Positions 44,729 through 53,787 of a stretch of 64,000 nucleotides of DNA are shown here, piece after piece. Position numbers and translations under genes: made by a program. Below the pieces are notes generated by a model. It was not told the origin of the DNA, made no database searches, and was given only the letters and a program-made list of their open reading frames with translations. Origin of the DNA: Candidatus Thorarchaeota archaeon (GTDB taxonomy: Archaea; Asgardarchaeota; Thorarchaeia; Thorarchaeales; Thorarchaeaceae). Numbering within the stretch: the stretch's first letter is position 1; each line of letters starts with the position of its first letter. Location of the stretch: contig JACAEL010000038.1 of NCBI GenBank assembly GCA_013388835.1, forward strand, positions 64,171 to 128,170. The letters run 5' to 3'.

Positions 44729-45463
44729 CTACGAGTTGGCCTTCGGACCATCGCTGTCACGAACAGACGGCTCATGACTGGAGAGTTCGAGTGAACCAGC
44801 CTGACTGTGCCGCCTGAAGACCATGCAGTAGCTGTGATCGTAACCAAAACCGTATGTCCCGCTTTCCGAGTCTTCACCCTCCCAGCACACGACGGTCTCA
44901 CCGAGGAAGTCCATGACGCGTGAGACCGCCCTTGCGACGTCCCACGCGAAGGGAGTGAATACCTCGTCCCTCAGATTGGAGACCTCGATGACGACAGTCC
45001 CATCAGGTCTCAGCAGCTGTGCAACCTGTCTGTACACATCTTGAAGAGCGTCGAGGTACATGTTGTAGGTCGCGGGTTCCCGTTCGCCCGTCAGAGGGTT
45101 CAGTCCGTAGTCAGAAGGCATGAAGGGAGGGGAACTCATCGAGAAGTCCACTCTCGGCAGCGAATACGACAATAGCTGACGCGAGTCACCGTGTATCATG
45201 TTGCCCTTTGAGCGCAGAAGTGAGCGGACATACTCGAACCTCACCGGGTCTCGCTCCACCCCAAATGGAATGCGACCCATCTCCTCGGCCACTGTGAGTG
45301 TGGTGCCGAAACCAGCAAACGGGTCAAGCACAATGTCACCGGGCTCGGTGAACTGCGCAAGAAAGAGTCGCACGAGGGACTCGGGAAACCTGTTGTCTTC
45401 CATCCAGAAAGAGCGTGGCAATGTCCTCTCTCTTATGAATGGTAATATCACGTAGCTCCTCAA
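44729..45463 (-). CDS. N4/N6-type DNA (or RNA) methyltransferase
   Basis: 244 residues. SAM-binding motif I LDPFAGFGTT with preceding FPESLVRLFLAQF (motif X-like) comes first (about 27-56), then the ribose-binding acid (GVERDPVRFEY), and catalytic motif IV SSPPFMPSD near 111-119. A C-terminal Rossmann end follows (RPDGTVVIEVSNL). The motif X and I wording is that of beta-class enzymes, where they normally come after motif IV, so here the order is permuted. It is small, with no obvious TRD, so it may be a housekeeping nucleic-acid methylase rather than part of R-M. It is 53 bases downstream of the radical SAM gene on the same strand. Confidence 0.8.
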   Translation of the reverse strand: MRSYVILPFIRERTLPRSFWMEDNRFPESLVRLFLAQFTEPGDIVLDPFAGFGTTLTVAEEMGRIPFGVERDPVRFEYVRSLLRSKGNMIHGDSRQLLSYSLPRVDFSMSSPPFMPSDYGLNPLTGEREPATYNMYLDALQDVYRQVAQLLRPDGTVVIEVSNLRDEVFTPFAWDVARAVSRVMDFLGETVVCWEGEDSESGTYGFGYDHSYCMVFRRHSQAGSLELSSHEPSVRDSDGPKANS

Positions 45464-45516
45464 TCCGTCACACCACCACGGCTGAATCTGTCAGGATACA
45501 GTGCCTGGTCCTTGCG

Positions 45517-46149
45517 TCAGCTCATCGCCCTTATGCCCACAAGGACCGCATCCGGACCTCGGAACGGTCGAACCACAAACTCAGCACTCATGCTGTCAGC
45601 TATGCGTCGGCACGCTTCAATGTCAATCACTGGCAGGTCGACCACCGACATCTCCAATGTCATCAGTCTGGAGCATCTCGCCGCGAACTCCAACATCGAG
45701 TGGTACGCCGCCTCACCGTGCTGTGGACGACACAGTCTGACATAGGTCTTGGCATCCTGCGCGTTCAGTGAGACTCTCACGACCTCAAAGCCGGCATCAG
45801 CCAGTTCTTGCGGCACGTCACGCTTTGGATGTATGAGCAGACCATGGCCATTGGTGTCGATTCGCAGTCGGGTGGGTCCGAGACCCTTGACTGCCTCACC
45901 AACCGCAACCACGCCTTCGAGATTCATTGTCGGCTCTCCAAAACCCACAACCGCGACTTCCTGGAAATCAGGAGTCCATGACCTGATCACAGCCTGAGAG
46001 AGCTCCTCCGGGGTGGGCTCATGGTCGAGCTTGAGTGTGAAGCCATAGACGCCATCTGAGAAGTTCCGGACGCAGAACCTGCAGGCGCATGTGCATTGGT
46101 TGGTGGGATTGACGTAGAGTGTCTTCTCCTTCCAGTAGACCAGACTCAT
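45517..46149 (-). CDS. TatD-linked-type radical SAM protein
   Basis: A 210-residue short radical SAM protein. The 4Fe-4S/SAM motif C-x3-C-x2-C is Cys19, Cys23, Cys26 in NQCTCACRFC, preceded by LYVNPTNQ, the usual start of the small TatD-associated radical SAM family. GFGEPTMNLEG (SAM-binding GGE-like region) lies near 70, followed by RIDTNGHG and RVSLNAQD. No SPASM or other C-terminal cluster is present. The reaction is unknown. No TatD gene is in the window. It is the first gene of a likely two-gene unit with the methyltransferase. Confidence 0.85.
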   Translation of the reverse strand: MSLVYWKEKTLYVNPTNQCTCACRFCVRNFSDGVYGFTLKLDHEPTPEELSQAVIRSWTPDFQEVAVVGFGEPTMNLEGVVAVGEAVKGLGPTRLRIDTNGHGLLIHPKRDVPQELADAGFEVVRVSLNAQDAKTYVRLCRPQHGEAAYHSMLEFAARCSRLMTLEMSVVDLPVIDIEACRRIADSMSAEFVVRPFRGPDAVLVGIRAMS

Positions 46150-46334
46150 ATCCTTCGCTGGTGCCTCGGCGCCACTCGCTCATAAGGACCACGATTGGTC
46201 TGGCAGTACCATGCGCGTGAGATTGCATCAATCCACAGGGGCATCAGTGAAGAGCCCGCGACTAGCAAGGCTGCTGGTGTTGGCAGTCTGTATAGGTTGT
46301 TTCTGCACCCGCAGAGCGTACTGTAGTAGGCATG

Positions 46335-46356
46335 TTAAATAGTGGTCTCAGAGACC
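46335..46356 (+). promoter_or_regulatory. TATA box with adjacent palindrome
   Basis: TTAAATAG (46335-46342) is followed directly by the 13-base near-perfect palindrome GGTCTCAGAGACC (46344-46356), in the place of an operator between TATA box and transcription start. It lies upstream of the SCP2/oxidase operon. Confidence 0.45.
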
Positions 46357-46394
46357 GCAGACCTGTCCATTCGTCGGTCCACAGGTGATACCAG

Positions 46395-46754
46395 ATGCTC
46401 CAGAAACCAAAGGACCTGCTGGGAGCTGTGCTCACGAAGATTCTCGAAGAGAAGGTAAGCAACACTGCACTTGCCTCCGGAGTGTCTAGGTGGCGCATGA
46501 CCGTCGTGATCGACACGGACTTCTATCCTGTGAGCATTGTGTTCGACCGAGGCATACGTGTCGAGTATGGTGCGCGACCCGATGCACAACTCCGTGTCAG
46601 AATGACAATGTCCACAATGTCGGATGTGTTTCAGAAGAGAGCGTCTGTTCTTCAGTCGGTCTTGAGGAGAAAGATACGGGTCCGAGGACTGGCACGACAC
46701 CCTGTCTCCGCACTCAGATTCTATCGCCTGATGAGCAGGCTGGTTGGTGATTGA
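46395..46754 (+). CDS. SCP2 sterol-carrier-like domain protein
   Basis: A 119-residue single SCP2-like lipid-binding domain: strands WRMTVVIDTDFYPVSIVFDR and IRVEYGARPDAQLRVRM, then helices TMSDVFQKRASVLQSVLRR and VSALRFYRLM. Such domains bind acyl or isoprenoid ligands. Start ATG 46395 has AGGTGA 6 bases upstream. First gene of an operon with an FAD oxidase and an Fe-S reductase (1-base and overlapping spacing), which suggests a role in delivering a hydrophobic substrate or quinone; this is inference. Confidence 0.75.
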   Translation: MLQKPKDLLGAVLTKILEEKVSNTALASGVSRWRMTVVIDTDFYPVSIVFDRGIRVEYGARPDAQLRVRMTMSTMSDVFQKRASVLQSVLRRKIRVRGLARHPVSALRFYRLMSRLVGD

Positions 46755-46755
46755 C

Positions 46756-48183
46756 ATGTCAGACCTCAAGACCGAGCTGTGTCAGGTAGTGGGCGACGAG
46801 TATGTCTCTGACGGACTGGGCGAGCGATACGTCTACTCGTACGATATGACAGAGAACCCACCACAGGAACCAGCTCTTGTGGTGATGCCTCAGAGCGTGG
46901 AAGAGGTTCAGAGCATAGTCCGTCTGGCAAACAGGACGAAGACCCCTCTCGTGCCTTTCGTGACAGGCCAGAACGTTGGAGGACTCACAATCCCGCAGAC
47001 TAGAGGAGCTGTCATTGTGGACCTCAAGCGCATGGACCGCATTGTGGAACTGGACCAGAACGCCATGTACATCGTCGTGGAGCCCGGGATCACATTCGGG
47101 CATGTCAGAAGGTACCTCAATGAACATGCACCCAATCTGCGATACACGTATCCGCTCGCACCACCCTATGCGTCCGTGATGTCGAATGCGCTGCTACAGG
47201 GCCTATGTGACCTGTCCACTGCACACGGAGCAATGGCCGACTTCATCACGGGTCTTGAGGCGGTATTGCCCACTGGCGAACTGGTCAGAGTCGGCTCGGC
47301 CATAATGGGCGATGGCAACTGGTTTGGACGGTATCCGCTTCCCGACCTTGTCGGTCTGTTCAGCGGCTGGCAGGGCATGACAGGAATCGTCACCAAGATA
47401 GGACTCAAGCTCTGGCCCCGTCTTCCTGAGACCGAGCACTTCGCGCTACTTACGTTCGGCGAGAAGGCTACCACAGACCTGCTTACCAGGATATGCCAGA
47501 GGCAGATCATTGATGACGGTGACTGTATGTCACTGACTCTGCTGAAGATGCTCCTTGGGGTCGAGTATCCGGTGGGGGTCTTCGAAGGCGAGCCCGACTA
47601 CGCCACTCTTCTGACACTGTCAGCCAATACTCGTACAGAACTCGCGGCGAAGTGCTCAGTCCTAGAGTCAGTTGTACAGGAGGCGAGAGCGGAAGAGCCC
47701 CGGCAGACTCTGCTTGCATGGCCCGCAGTGGCAGCCATCATGGGTTCTGACGCCCACTCGTGGATAGACTTCCCTTCTGACGCCTTCAAGATACTGACCG
47801 AGTTCGACGGTCTCACATGGGTGGGCACATACATCCATCCGGCGCGGTGGGGAGAGGCACTAGAGGGCGGTCGCAGAATCGTCGAGAAGTATGGGTTCGA
47901 ATTGATGGCCTTTCTGAAGCCGATGGATGGGATGCACTTTGGCGAGTTCAAGTTCATAATACGATTTCCGAAGGACGAAGACACTGTTCAGCGTGTCAGA
48001 CGGTGCAATGCAGAGCTGCTCGACCATGCGCTCAGTCTGAAAGCCATCCCCTACAAGACACCCGTCTGGTCTGCCAAGAAGTTGCAACAGGTAGCGGACC
48101 CGGGTTTCGTCATGTTGCTACGCAAGGTCAAGGAGGCGCTTGATCCGAATGGTATCATGAACCCTGGGAGGTGGGGGCTATGA
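46756..48183 (+). CDS. FAD-linked oxidase (GlcD / D-lactate dehydrogenase type)
   Basis: About 475 residues. The PCMH-type FAD domain shows MPQSVEEVQSIVRLANR near 44, VPFVTGQNVGGLTIPQ near 70 (FAD pyrophosphate loop), VDLKRMDRIVELD and VEPGITFGHVRRYL; the C-terminal oxidase cap follows, ending with LDPNGIMNPGRWG. The family oxidises 2-hydroxyacids or aryl-glycerols and passes electrons to an Fe-S partner, here the next gene, whose start overlaps this stop (ATGA). ATG 46756 follows the SCP2 stop by one base; an in-frame TTG at 46744 would overlap it. Confidence 0.88.
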   Translation: MSDLKTELCQVVGDEYVSDGLGERYVYSYDMTENPPQEPALVVMPQSVEEVQSIVRLANRTKTPLVPFVTGQNVGGLTIPQTRGAVIVDLKRMDRIVELDQNAMYIVVEPGITFGHVRRYLNEHAPNLRYTYPLAPPYASVMSNALLQGLCDLSTAHGAMADFITGLEAVLPTGELVRVGSAIMGDGNWFGRYPLPDLVGLFSGWQGMTGIVTKIGLKLWPRLPETEHFALLTFGEKATTDLLTRICQRQIIDDGDCMSLTLLKMLLGVEYPVGVFEGEPDYATLLTLSANTRTELAAKCSVLESVVQEARAEEPRQTLLAWPAVAAIMGSDAHSWIDFPSDAFKILTEFDGLTWVGTYIHPARWGEALEGGRRIVEKYGFELMAFLKPMDGMHFGEFKFIIRFPKDEDTVQRVRRCNAELLDHALSLKAIPYKTPVWSAKKLQQVADPGFVMLLRKVKEALDPNGIMNPGRWGL

Positions 48184-49313
48184 CGACGAGTCCGTCCGTG
48201 ATTGACGAGTGGCTTCACAGATGCATTCGGTGTGGTAACTGCAAGTATGTCTTCAGGGACTATTCACCCTCGTGTCCATCAGGAGAGAGGTTCCGCTTCG
48301 AGACCTATTTCGCATCAGGTCGGCTGAGACTCGCACAGGCCACCAAGCGGGGGCTGCTGAAGTGGGACGAGTCGCTCATGAGACCCATCTTCGCATGCAC
48401 TACATGCGGGAACTGTGAAGTCCAGTGTCTTGCCCCTCATAGAGAGCATATCGTCGAGATCATAGAGGAGATGAGGGCAAGCGCAGTGGAGAGGCTCGGG
48501 GCGCTTCCGTCTCATGCGCGACTCAGAGACAGCATCGCCAATATGCACAATCCCTACAATGAGACGCACCATGCCCGGTCTCTTCAGGCCCTGCACGCGT
48601 TGCCAGACGAGGCGGAGCTTGTGTACTTTGTTGGCTGCACGTCAAACTACCGTGAGACCGTCATTCGGGATGCAACAATCTCGGTCCTGAAGAAGGCGAA
48701 GGTCTCGTTCACCGTCGTTGACGAGTTCTGCTGTGGCTCACCACTTCTGCGCACCGGCCAGAGAGACCTTGTTGCCGACCTGGCCTCTCACAACATCGAG
48801 CAGTTTGAGGCCGCTGGGGCAAGCAGGGTTGTCACCTCCTGCTCTGGGTGCTACAGGACAATGATGCGGGACTACAGGTCAATGGGCGTGAGACCGAGTC
48901 AGAGAGTCTTGCACGCGTCTCAGCTGTTCAACGAGCTGCTTGAGGAGGGTCGCCTAGTGCCGAAGAAGGGCGCCACCATGCTCGACGTGACCTATCATGA
49001 CCCCTGCCATCTTGGCAGACACATGAAGGTATACGATGAACCCAGAGCCGTCCTGTCAGCATTACCTCTGGAACTCACTGAGATGCCACTCATCAGAGAG
49101 AATGCCTTCTGTTGTGGTGCAGGTGGTGGCGTCAGGGCAGCCTTTGGCGAGTGGAGCCTCGATACCGCCCGAAGACGAATCAGTCAGGCAGCATCTACGG
49201 GGGCCAGTGCTGTTGTGAGTGCCTGCCCTTTCTGTGTTCGAAATCTGAGAGACGCCGCCAGCGGAAGCACGAGTGTCATGGACCTCTCACAAGTGCTGGA
49301 CAACATGGTGTGA
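48180..49313 (+). CDS. (Fe-S) oxidoreductase, GlcF / HdrD-like
   Basis: A 377-residue electron-transfer subunit. Two N-terminal 4Fe-4S motifs: CIRCGNCKYVFRDYSPSCPSG (near 15-34) and CTTCGNCEVQC near 79-89. Two CCG domains of the heterodisulfide-reductase type follow: FVGCTSNYR ... FCCGSPL ... CSGCYRT, and YHDPCHLGRH ... FCCGAGGGVR ... CPFCVRNL. It would accept electrons from the FAD oxidase and give them to a quinone, thiol or disulfide carrier. Overlapping start with the oxidase gene. No membrane segments, so it is cytoplasmic or membrane-associated. Confidence 0.9.
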   Translation: MTTSPSVIDEWLHRCIRCGNCKYVFRDYSPSCPSGERFRFETYFASGRLRLAQATKRGLLKWDESLMRPIFACTTCGNCEVQCLAPHREHIVEIIEEMRASAVERLGALPSHARLRDSIANMHNPYNETHHARSLQALHALPDEAELVYFVGCTSNYRETVIRDATISVLKKAKVSFTVVDEFCCGSPLLRTGQRDLVADLASHNIEQFEAAGASRVVTSCSGCYRTMMRDYRSMGVRPSQRVLHASQLFNELLEEGRLVPKKGATMLDVTYHDPCHLGRHMKVYDEPRAVLSALPLELTEMPLIRENAFCCGAGGGVRAAFGEWSLDTARRRISQAASTGASAVVSACPFCVRNLRDAASGSTSVMDLSQVLDNMV

Positions 49314-49428
49314 CAGATGACGCTCCAAGTGCCACACAGAGGACATGAGCTATGCCCTCCTGAGGTTGATATGTGATGATGATGCAGCCGCGAGATGGCA
49401 GCAGCGCGTCACGAATCGGCAAGTCGGA

Positions 49429-50673
49429 CTACAGTGACGCAGCCAACGATGGGTCCATCAGATGAGCCCACTGTTTGTAACACGCAGCTTGCGCCCGCAG
49501 CACCAAGTCCTCCGCCTTCTCCTGACCAAGAGCCTCTGTCAGCTCGTCGAACACCCGGTCCTGAAGGTAGATCAGTGCGAGACGGGTGTCATCCAAGTCC
49601 GTCGGACTCATCGTGTCATCGAGCCGGCATCGAGCATGGAGGTCTCCATCAACAGAGATTCTTCCAATCCATGGGTGTGCACGGCTACCAGCCTTCATGG
49701 CACGTCGAATGAGTGCCTCCGTTGCTGCCACGCCGAGATACTTTCCGCATGAGATCAAGAGTGACGACACGATACACTCGGTGACAAAGACAAGTATGCG
49801 TTCGAAGGACTCCCTCTGCACATACCCCTTGTTCAGGAGAATGCCAAGCTCTCTGAGAGTAGCATCCTTGTCTGCAGGTTCTATGATCTCGATCAGTCGG
49901 GCGAGTTCAGACCTTCCATCGGTCATGGAGAGCAGGAGGAGCGTGTCAGGACTCAGATTGGCGGGATTGCCTCTGCCAAGAAGTACGCTTGAGGAGCCTT
50001 CTGAGAGTGACAGGAGGTCTTCATCAGAGGGGACGTAGACCATTGAGGCAAGCCGATGCCATACCGCTTGCGATGCACAGTCTGTGACATCGTCAATGTT
50101 CATGCCCAGCTCGGCAGACACATCCCCCAAGGTCTTGCCGTCGTCAGCACGGGTCATGAAGTCTACGACTCTCTGAGAGATCTCCTCAGGCGGCAGACAC
50201 CGCCCCCTCTCGACCCAGTCAGGTCTCTTAAGGAATATTGACCGCTCTGAGACACGGCTGTCAACAAACTCGTGCCGCACAATGCTGTCAAACTCGGTGT
50301 ATATCCCGCCCTCAATCCCGTCGCAGTCCTTCATGAACGCAAAGTCCTTCTCGAAGCGTTTCACTATGCTCCTGACCCTGCTTCTCAGCTCGCTGGTCAC
50401 CCGCGAAACTGCAAGGACTCCGACTATCCAGTCGCCGGCCTCAACGAGTAGAGTGGAGTCTGACCCATACTCGGTCTTCCAGGACTTCTGGCTTGACCCG
50501 AGAGCCTCTTGCATGAAGGAGAGGATTGCCGAGACGAAGCCAGACAGCACCTGAACATCCATCATGGTGTCTATGAAGGCATGAGAGTACGGAGCAAGTC
50601 CGTGTCGAGCGTTGAACAGGAAGAGGATTCTCTCGTTCGATGCATTGTCTGTGGAATCAATGCTTCCGTGCAA
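49429..50673 (-). CDS. longin-like domain protein of Asgard type
   Basis: 414 residues. The N-terminus (about 14-115: ILFLFNARHGLAPYSHAFID, then GSDSTLLVEAGDWIVGVLAVS) has the strand-helix-strand pattern of a longin domain. A winged-helix-like stretch (about 175-215, GKTLGDVSAELGMNIDDVTD) and a second one near 255-290 (GRSELARLIEIIEPADKDATLRELGILLNKGYV) follow. The last 120 residues are mixed and Cys-containing. Similar architecture to the longin-winged-helix proteins at 22.7-26.4 kb, suggesting one signalling family. It is preceded on its strand by the Eis-like acetyltransferase, 247 bases away. The function is not established. Confidence 0.6.
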   Translation of the reverse strand: MHGSIDSTDNASNERILFLFNARHGLAPYSHAFIDTMMDVQVLSGFVSAILSFMQEALGSSQKSWKTEYGSDSTLLVEAGDWIVGVLAVSRVTSELRSRVRSIVKRFEKDFAFMKDCDGIEGGIYTEFDSIVRHEFVDSRVSERSIFLKRPDWVERGRCLPPEEISQRVVDFMTRADDGKTLGDVSAELGMNIDDVTDCASQAVWHRLASMVYVPSDEDLLSLSEGSSSVLLGRGNPANLSPDTLLLLSMTDGRSELARLIEIIEPADKDATLRELGILLNKGYVQRESFERILVFVTECIVSSLLISCGKYLGVAATEALIRRAMKAGSRAHPWIGRISVDGDLHARCRLDDTMSPTDLDDTRLALIYLQDRVFDELTEALGQEKAEDLVLRAQAACYKQWAHLMDPSLAASL

Positions 50674-50919
50674 TCAACCCGCCTCTAACACCTAGTCTTG
50701 ACTCTCCATTGGTTCTTCCGATGGATGCACTCTTGGCTTGAGCACTCCCCTAAATCAACCTTGCCTCCATGTAGTGGACTCAATACATGGCTCCAGTAGA
50801 GGCACACATGCAATGTCACGGCGCGCTTCTTGCCACTAGCATGGAAACCAAGAGCCCAGTGTACACATGTGGGCGACTCAAGGCGAACATTTGAGAGAAG
50901 TCAGCACACGCCATGACGG

Positions 50920-52128
50920 CTAGAATTCAAGAGCATTGTGGATGCTCCTTCTGGGAAACCAGATGCGCAGGAGCTTTCGAGCAGCATCAGTCCCAATCCG
51001 AGCCCATCCCATGTGTTCAATCTCATCTATGGCCATCGTGCCGTAGACAAGAGCTGAGATTCCTGCAGAGACCAGATGGCAATCCGGTTCACTCTCTGTG
51101 CTCTGAACATCTAGTCTGCCATCGCGCTCCGAGACCTCCAACACGCTCTTGCTGTCCCCACAAGACTCGTCAGTGATGGACATCACAATGCGACCGCTCT
51201 GTTCGGCAGGCAGTCCCATGAGAGACCGTTGTGCATCAATCACTCGAACGCACCATGCCTGCCATGTCTTCATCTGCCACTCCGCGTCCGGGAACAAGAG
51301 CTCCAAGTGCTCGTTGAGAGGCATATACAGCGACACCTCACGGACCTGTCCTGTATGTTGACCTATGAAGCGAAGTAGAGCATCACGAGCCTCTAGGTCA
51401 CTCCAGTACATCTCTAGGATCTGCAGCGACTGTTCATCTTCTCCGGGAAGCTCGAGCCGCCTCACGTTAATCCGATACTTGACAATCCCGACGGGACGTC
51501 CGTCCCTGCGGGCCACTGCAAGGACAGCGTCCTTCGCACGGTCCTTCCACTCCCAGTCAGAGACAGACGGTGCGTATGCGAATCCGTGGTATCGAGGTAT
51601 GCAGACCGCCCTGACAAAGTCCATGTACAGCTCTCGTGCGTCTGCCATCGACACACGCTCAATCGTGATTGCTGGATTGGGCCGAATGCTCAGAAGGCTT
51701 TGCAGATGATTACCTGAGGTCTTCGCGAACGGACTCGTGTTTGCAGGAACGTAGCCAAACTGACGATAATAGCTTCGCTTGAAGGCAGACAACATGCTGA
51801 CAGGCATGCATCGCTCATGCATTCTCTCAAACACCACTCTGAACAGCTCTCGGATGTGCCCCCTTCGTCTGTTCTCGGGGTATGAGGCCACAGCAGATAT
51901 TCCCCCCATGGCCTTTGGGACTCCTCGGATGGACTGCACGAGTGGTCTGAGTGTCACTCCGGAAACCAGTACTTCATCCTCGAATAGCCCGAAGGTCTCA
52001 TTGCCCTTGAGCCAGCTTGTCCAGTCTTCGCTGGGCGCATCTCTTGTGCCGCCGAAGGCGTACCTGTGTAGCCGGGATACAGACTCCAGATCATCCTCCT
52101 CCAAGAGGCGGACAGTGTATTGTGGCAT
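50920..52128 (-). CDS. Eis-like GNAT acetyltransferase
   Basis: A 402-residue protein with the Eis three-part layout. The N-terminal GNAT domain has the acetyl-CoA loop VASYPENRRRGHIRELF near 81-97; a second GNAT-like domain (about 150-285) and a C-terminal SCP2-like domain (about 300-400, ending with a terminal carboxylate group that in Eis serves catalysis: ...RRSIHNALEF) follow. Eis enzymes acetylate amines, including aminoglycosides and protein lysines; the substrate here is unknown. ATG at 52128. Confidence 0.85.
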   Translation of the reverse strand: MPQYTVRLLEEDDLESVSRLHRYAFGGTRDAPSEDWTSWLKGNETFGLFEDEVLVSGVTLRPLVQSIRGVPKAMGGISAVASYPENRRRGHIRELFRVVFERMHERCMPVSMLSAFKRSYYRQFGYVPANTSPFAKTSGNHLQSLLSIRPNPAITIERVSMADARELYMDFVRAVCIPRYHGFAYAPSVSDWEWKDRAKDAVLAVARRDGRPVGIVKYRINVRRLELPGEDEQSLQILEMYWSDLEARDALLRFIGQHTGQVREVSLYMPLNEHLELLFPDAEWQMKTWQAWCVRVIDAQRSLMGLPAEQSGRIVMSITDESCGDSKSVLEVSERDGRLDVQSTESEPDCHLVSAGISALVYGTMAIDEIEHMGWARIGTDAARKLLRIWFPRRSIHNALEF

Positions 52129-52211
52129 AACTCACGATGGTCACGGACCTCCCTTTAAGACTCGTGAACGCGTCGCAGTTCAAGACTTGGAATGCCTGCC
52201 TGACATGAGAT

Positions 52212-52430
52212 TCAAACGCAGAGGCAGAACCTGCACGAAAGGTGCTGCTCGATGAGAATGCGCGCTTGTCCGCAGCCCCGGGAGATGCCCACTTCCGATT
52301 GCCACCATCTGGCATGGCCCGCCAAGAGGAGTTGTAGCGGACATGGCCCGATGAATGACAACCAGCTCAGAATCAGTGTTATCATCATGCCGACGACAAG
52401 TCCGAGTGTGGCAATATCCCTTGAGATCAT
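52212..52430 (-). CDS. possible small membrane protein
   Basis: A 72-codon frame whose first 40 residues (MISRDIATLGLVVGMMITLILSW...) form a convincing transmembrane helix, while the rest is Cys/His-rich and shadow-like. It sits in an otherwise empty 480-base stretch. No ribosome-binding site is seen. It may be a short membrane peptide, a remnant or chance. Confidence 0.25.
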   Translation of the reverse strand: MISRDIATLGLVVGMMITLILSWLSFIGPCPLQLLLAGHARWWQSEVGISRGCGQARILIEQHLSCRFCLCV

Positions 52431-52579
52431 ACCAAGACCAGTCCGCTCTTCGGAGGGTCATCCATGGGAGCCGTGACCACTCCATGCTCACTTGTGAGTC
52501 TTTGCTCTTCTGGCAGTGGCTATGGCTCAAGTGGTCGGTGGCAGCATTAGTCATCAGCCATGGGGCCATATATCGATTG

Positions 52580-52590
52580 TTTTAAATATC
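52580..52590 (+). promoter_or_regulatory. TATA box of the arsenic operon
   Basis: TTTTAAATATC about 25 bases before ATG 52611, with AGGTGA (52600-52605) in between. It marks the start of the ACR3 operon. No clear ArsR dyad could be identified by eye around it. Confidence 0.7.
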
Positions 52591-52610
52591 TGGAATATCA
52601 GGTGAAATTC

Positions 52611-53759
52611 ATGCGGCCCATGAATGAATCAGACGATGGACAGCCCGGACGAAGTCCGGACTCTTCAGAGAGAAGCGTCTTGAAACGGCTCAGTACGCTG
52701 GACAGGTTTCTCCCCCTATGGATCTTTGCAGCGATGGCATTGGGGCTCCTATTAGGATACCTAGTGCCGGGTCTGGCGGAGGCCCTCGACTTTCTCCGGA
52801 TAGACACGGTGTCACTGCCGATAGCCATTGGTCTTCTGTGGATGATGTATCCTGTGCTTGCAAAGGTGAAGTATGAAGAGCTCGGAAAGCTGAAACGAGA
52901 GGGTAGAATGATGGGAGTATCACTGACACTAAACTGGCTTATCGGGCCGTTCCTCATGTTCGGACTTGCATGGCTGTTCTTGGCAGACATGCCAGACTAC
53001 CGGACTGGAATCGTTCTGGTAGGGCTTGCTCGCTGCATCGCCATGGTACTCATATGGAACATGATGGCAGGAGGATGTGGCGAGTCCTGTGCGGTTCTTG
53101 TGGCGCTGAACTCAATCTTTCAGATCATCATGTACAGTCCAGAGGCATGGTTCTTTGTCACATACCTTCCATCGGCACTAGGTCTAGGTGCAGGAGAGAT
53201 TGTGGAAGTCTCCATCATGGACATTGCTAGGAGTGTGTTCATCTTCCTTGGAATACCACTTATCGCGGGTCTCATTACACGTTACACACTTGTGAGGAGA
53301 AGGTCCAAGGAGTGGTATGATACACAGTTTGCACCCAAGCTTGGTCCCTATGCGATAGTGGGTCTGCTATTCACAATAGTCGTGATGTTCTCACTGAAGG
53401 GTGATGTCATCCTCACTCTCCCCCTTGACGTACTGCGAATCTCACTTCCTCTCTTCTCCTACTTCGTCATCATGTTCTTCGTCTCGTTCGGCATTGCCTA
53501 TGCTCTGAAGTTCGCATATGACAAGAACGTCACGCTGTCATTCACCGCGGCCAGTAACAACTTCGAACTGGCCATAGCTGTGGCGATTGGTGTGTTCGGA
53601 ATAGAGTCAGGACAGGCTCTTGCAGCAGTGGTCGGTCCACTCATTGAGGTGCCAGTCCTCATCACACTGGTCTATGCAGCAATATGGCTTGGCAAACGGC
53701 TATACGGCCGACAAGCTGGCGACATGTCAGAGTGCGACGCACCAACAAGCGCTCGCTAG
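52611..53759 (+). CDS. acr3: arsenite efflux transporter ACR3
   Basis: A 382-residue, ten-helix arsenite exporter of the BART superfamily. The conserved cysteine is Cys142 in GLARCIAMVLIWNMMAGG, and the later signature SFTAASNNFELAIAVAIG (near 310) holds the conserved Glu. The family extrudes As(OH)3 using the proton gradient. Start ATG 52611 is set by TATA and Shine-Dalgarno; the frame is open 17 codons upstream across the promoter. First gene of an eight-gene plus-strand run ending in arsR. Confidence 0.92.
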   Translation: MRPMNESDDGQPGRSPDSSERSVLKRLSTLDRFLPLWIFAAMALGLLLGYLVPGLAEALDFLRIDTVSLPIAIGLLWMMYPVLAKVKYEELGKLKREGRMMGVSLTLNWLIGPFLMFGLAWLFLADMPDYRTGIVLVGLARCIAMVLIWNMMAGGCGESCAVLVALNSIFQIIMYSPEAWFFVTYLPSALGLGAGEIVEVSIMDIARSVFIFLGIPLIAGLITRYTLVRRRSKEWYDTQFAPKLGPYAIVGLLFTIVVMFSLKGDVILTLPLDVLRISLPLFSYFVIMFFVSFGIAYALKFAYDKNVTLSFTAASNNFELAIAVAIGVFGIESGQALAAVVGPLIEVPVLITLVYAAIWLGKRLYGRQAGDMSECDAPTSAR

Positions 53760-53787
53760 GAGGTGAGGAGAGATACAAGAGAAACCC

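Noticed and set aside
44491-44901. 136-codon minus-strand frame beside the methyltransferase
   Set aside because: Arg/Thr/Cys-rich, overlaps the C-terminus of the true methyltransferase frame and has no family resemblance.
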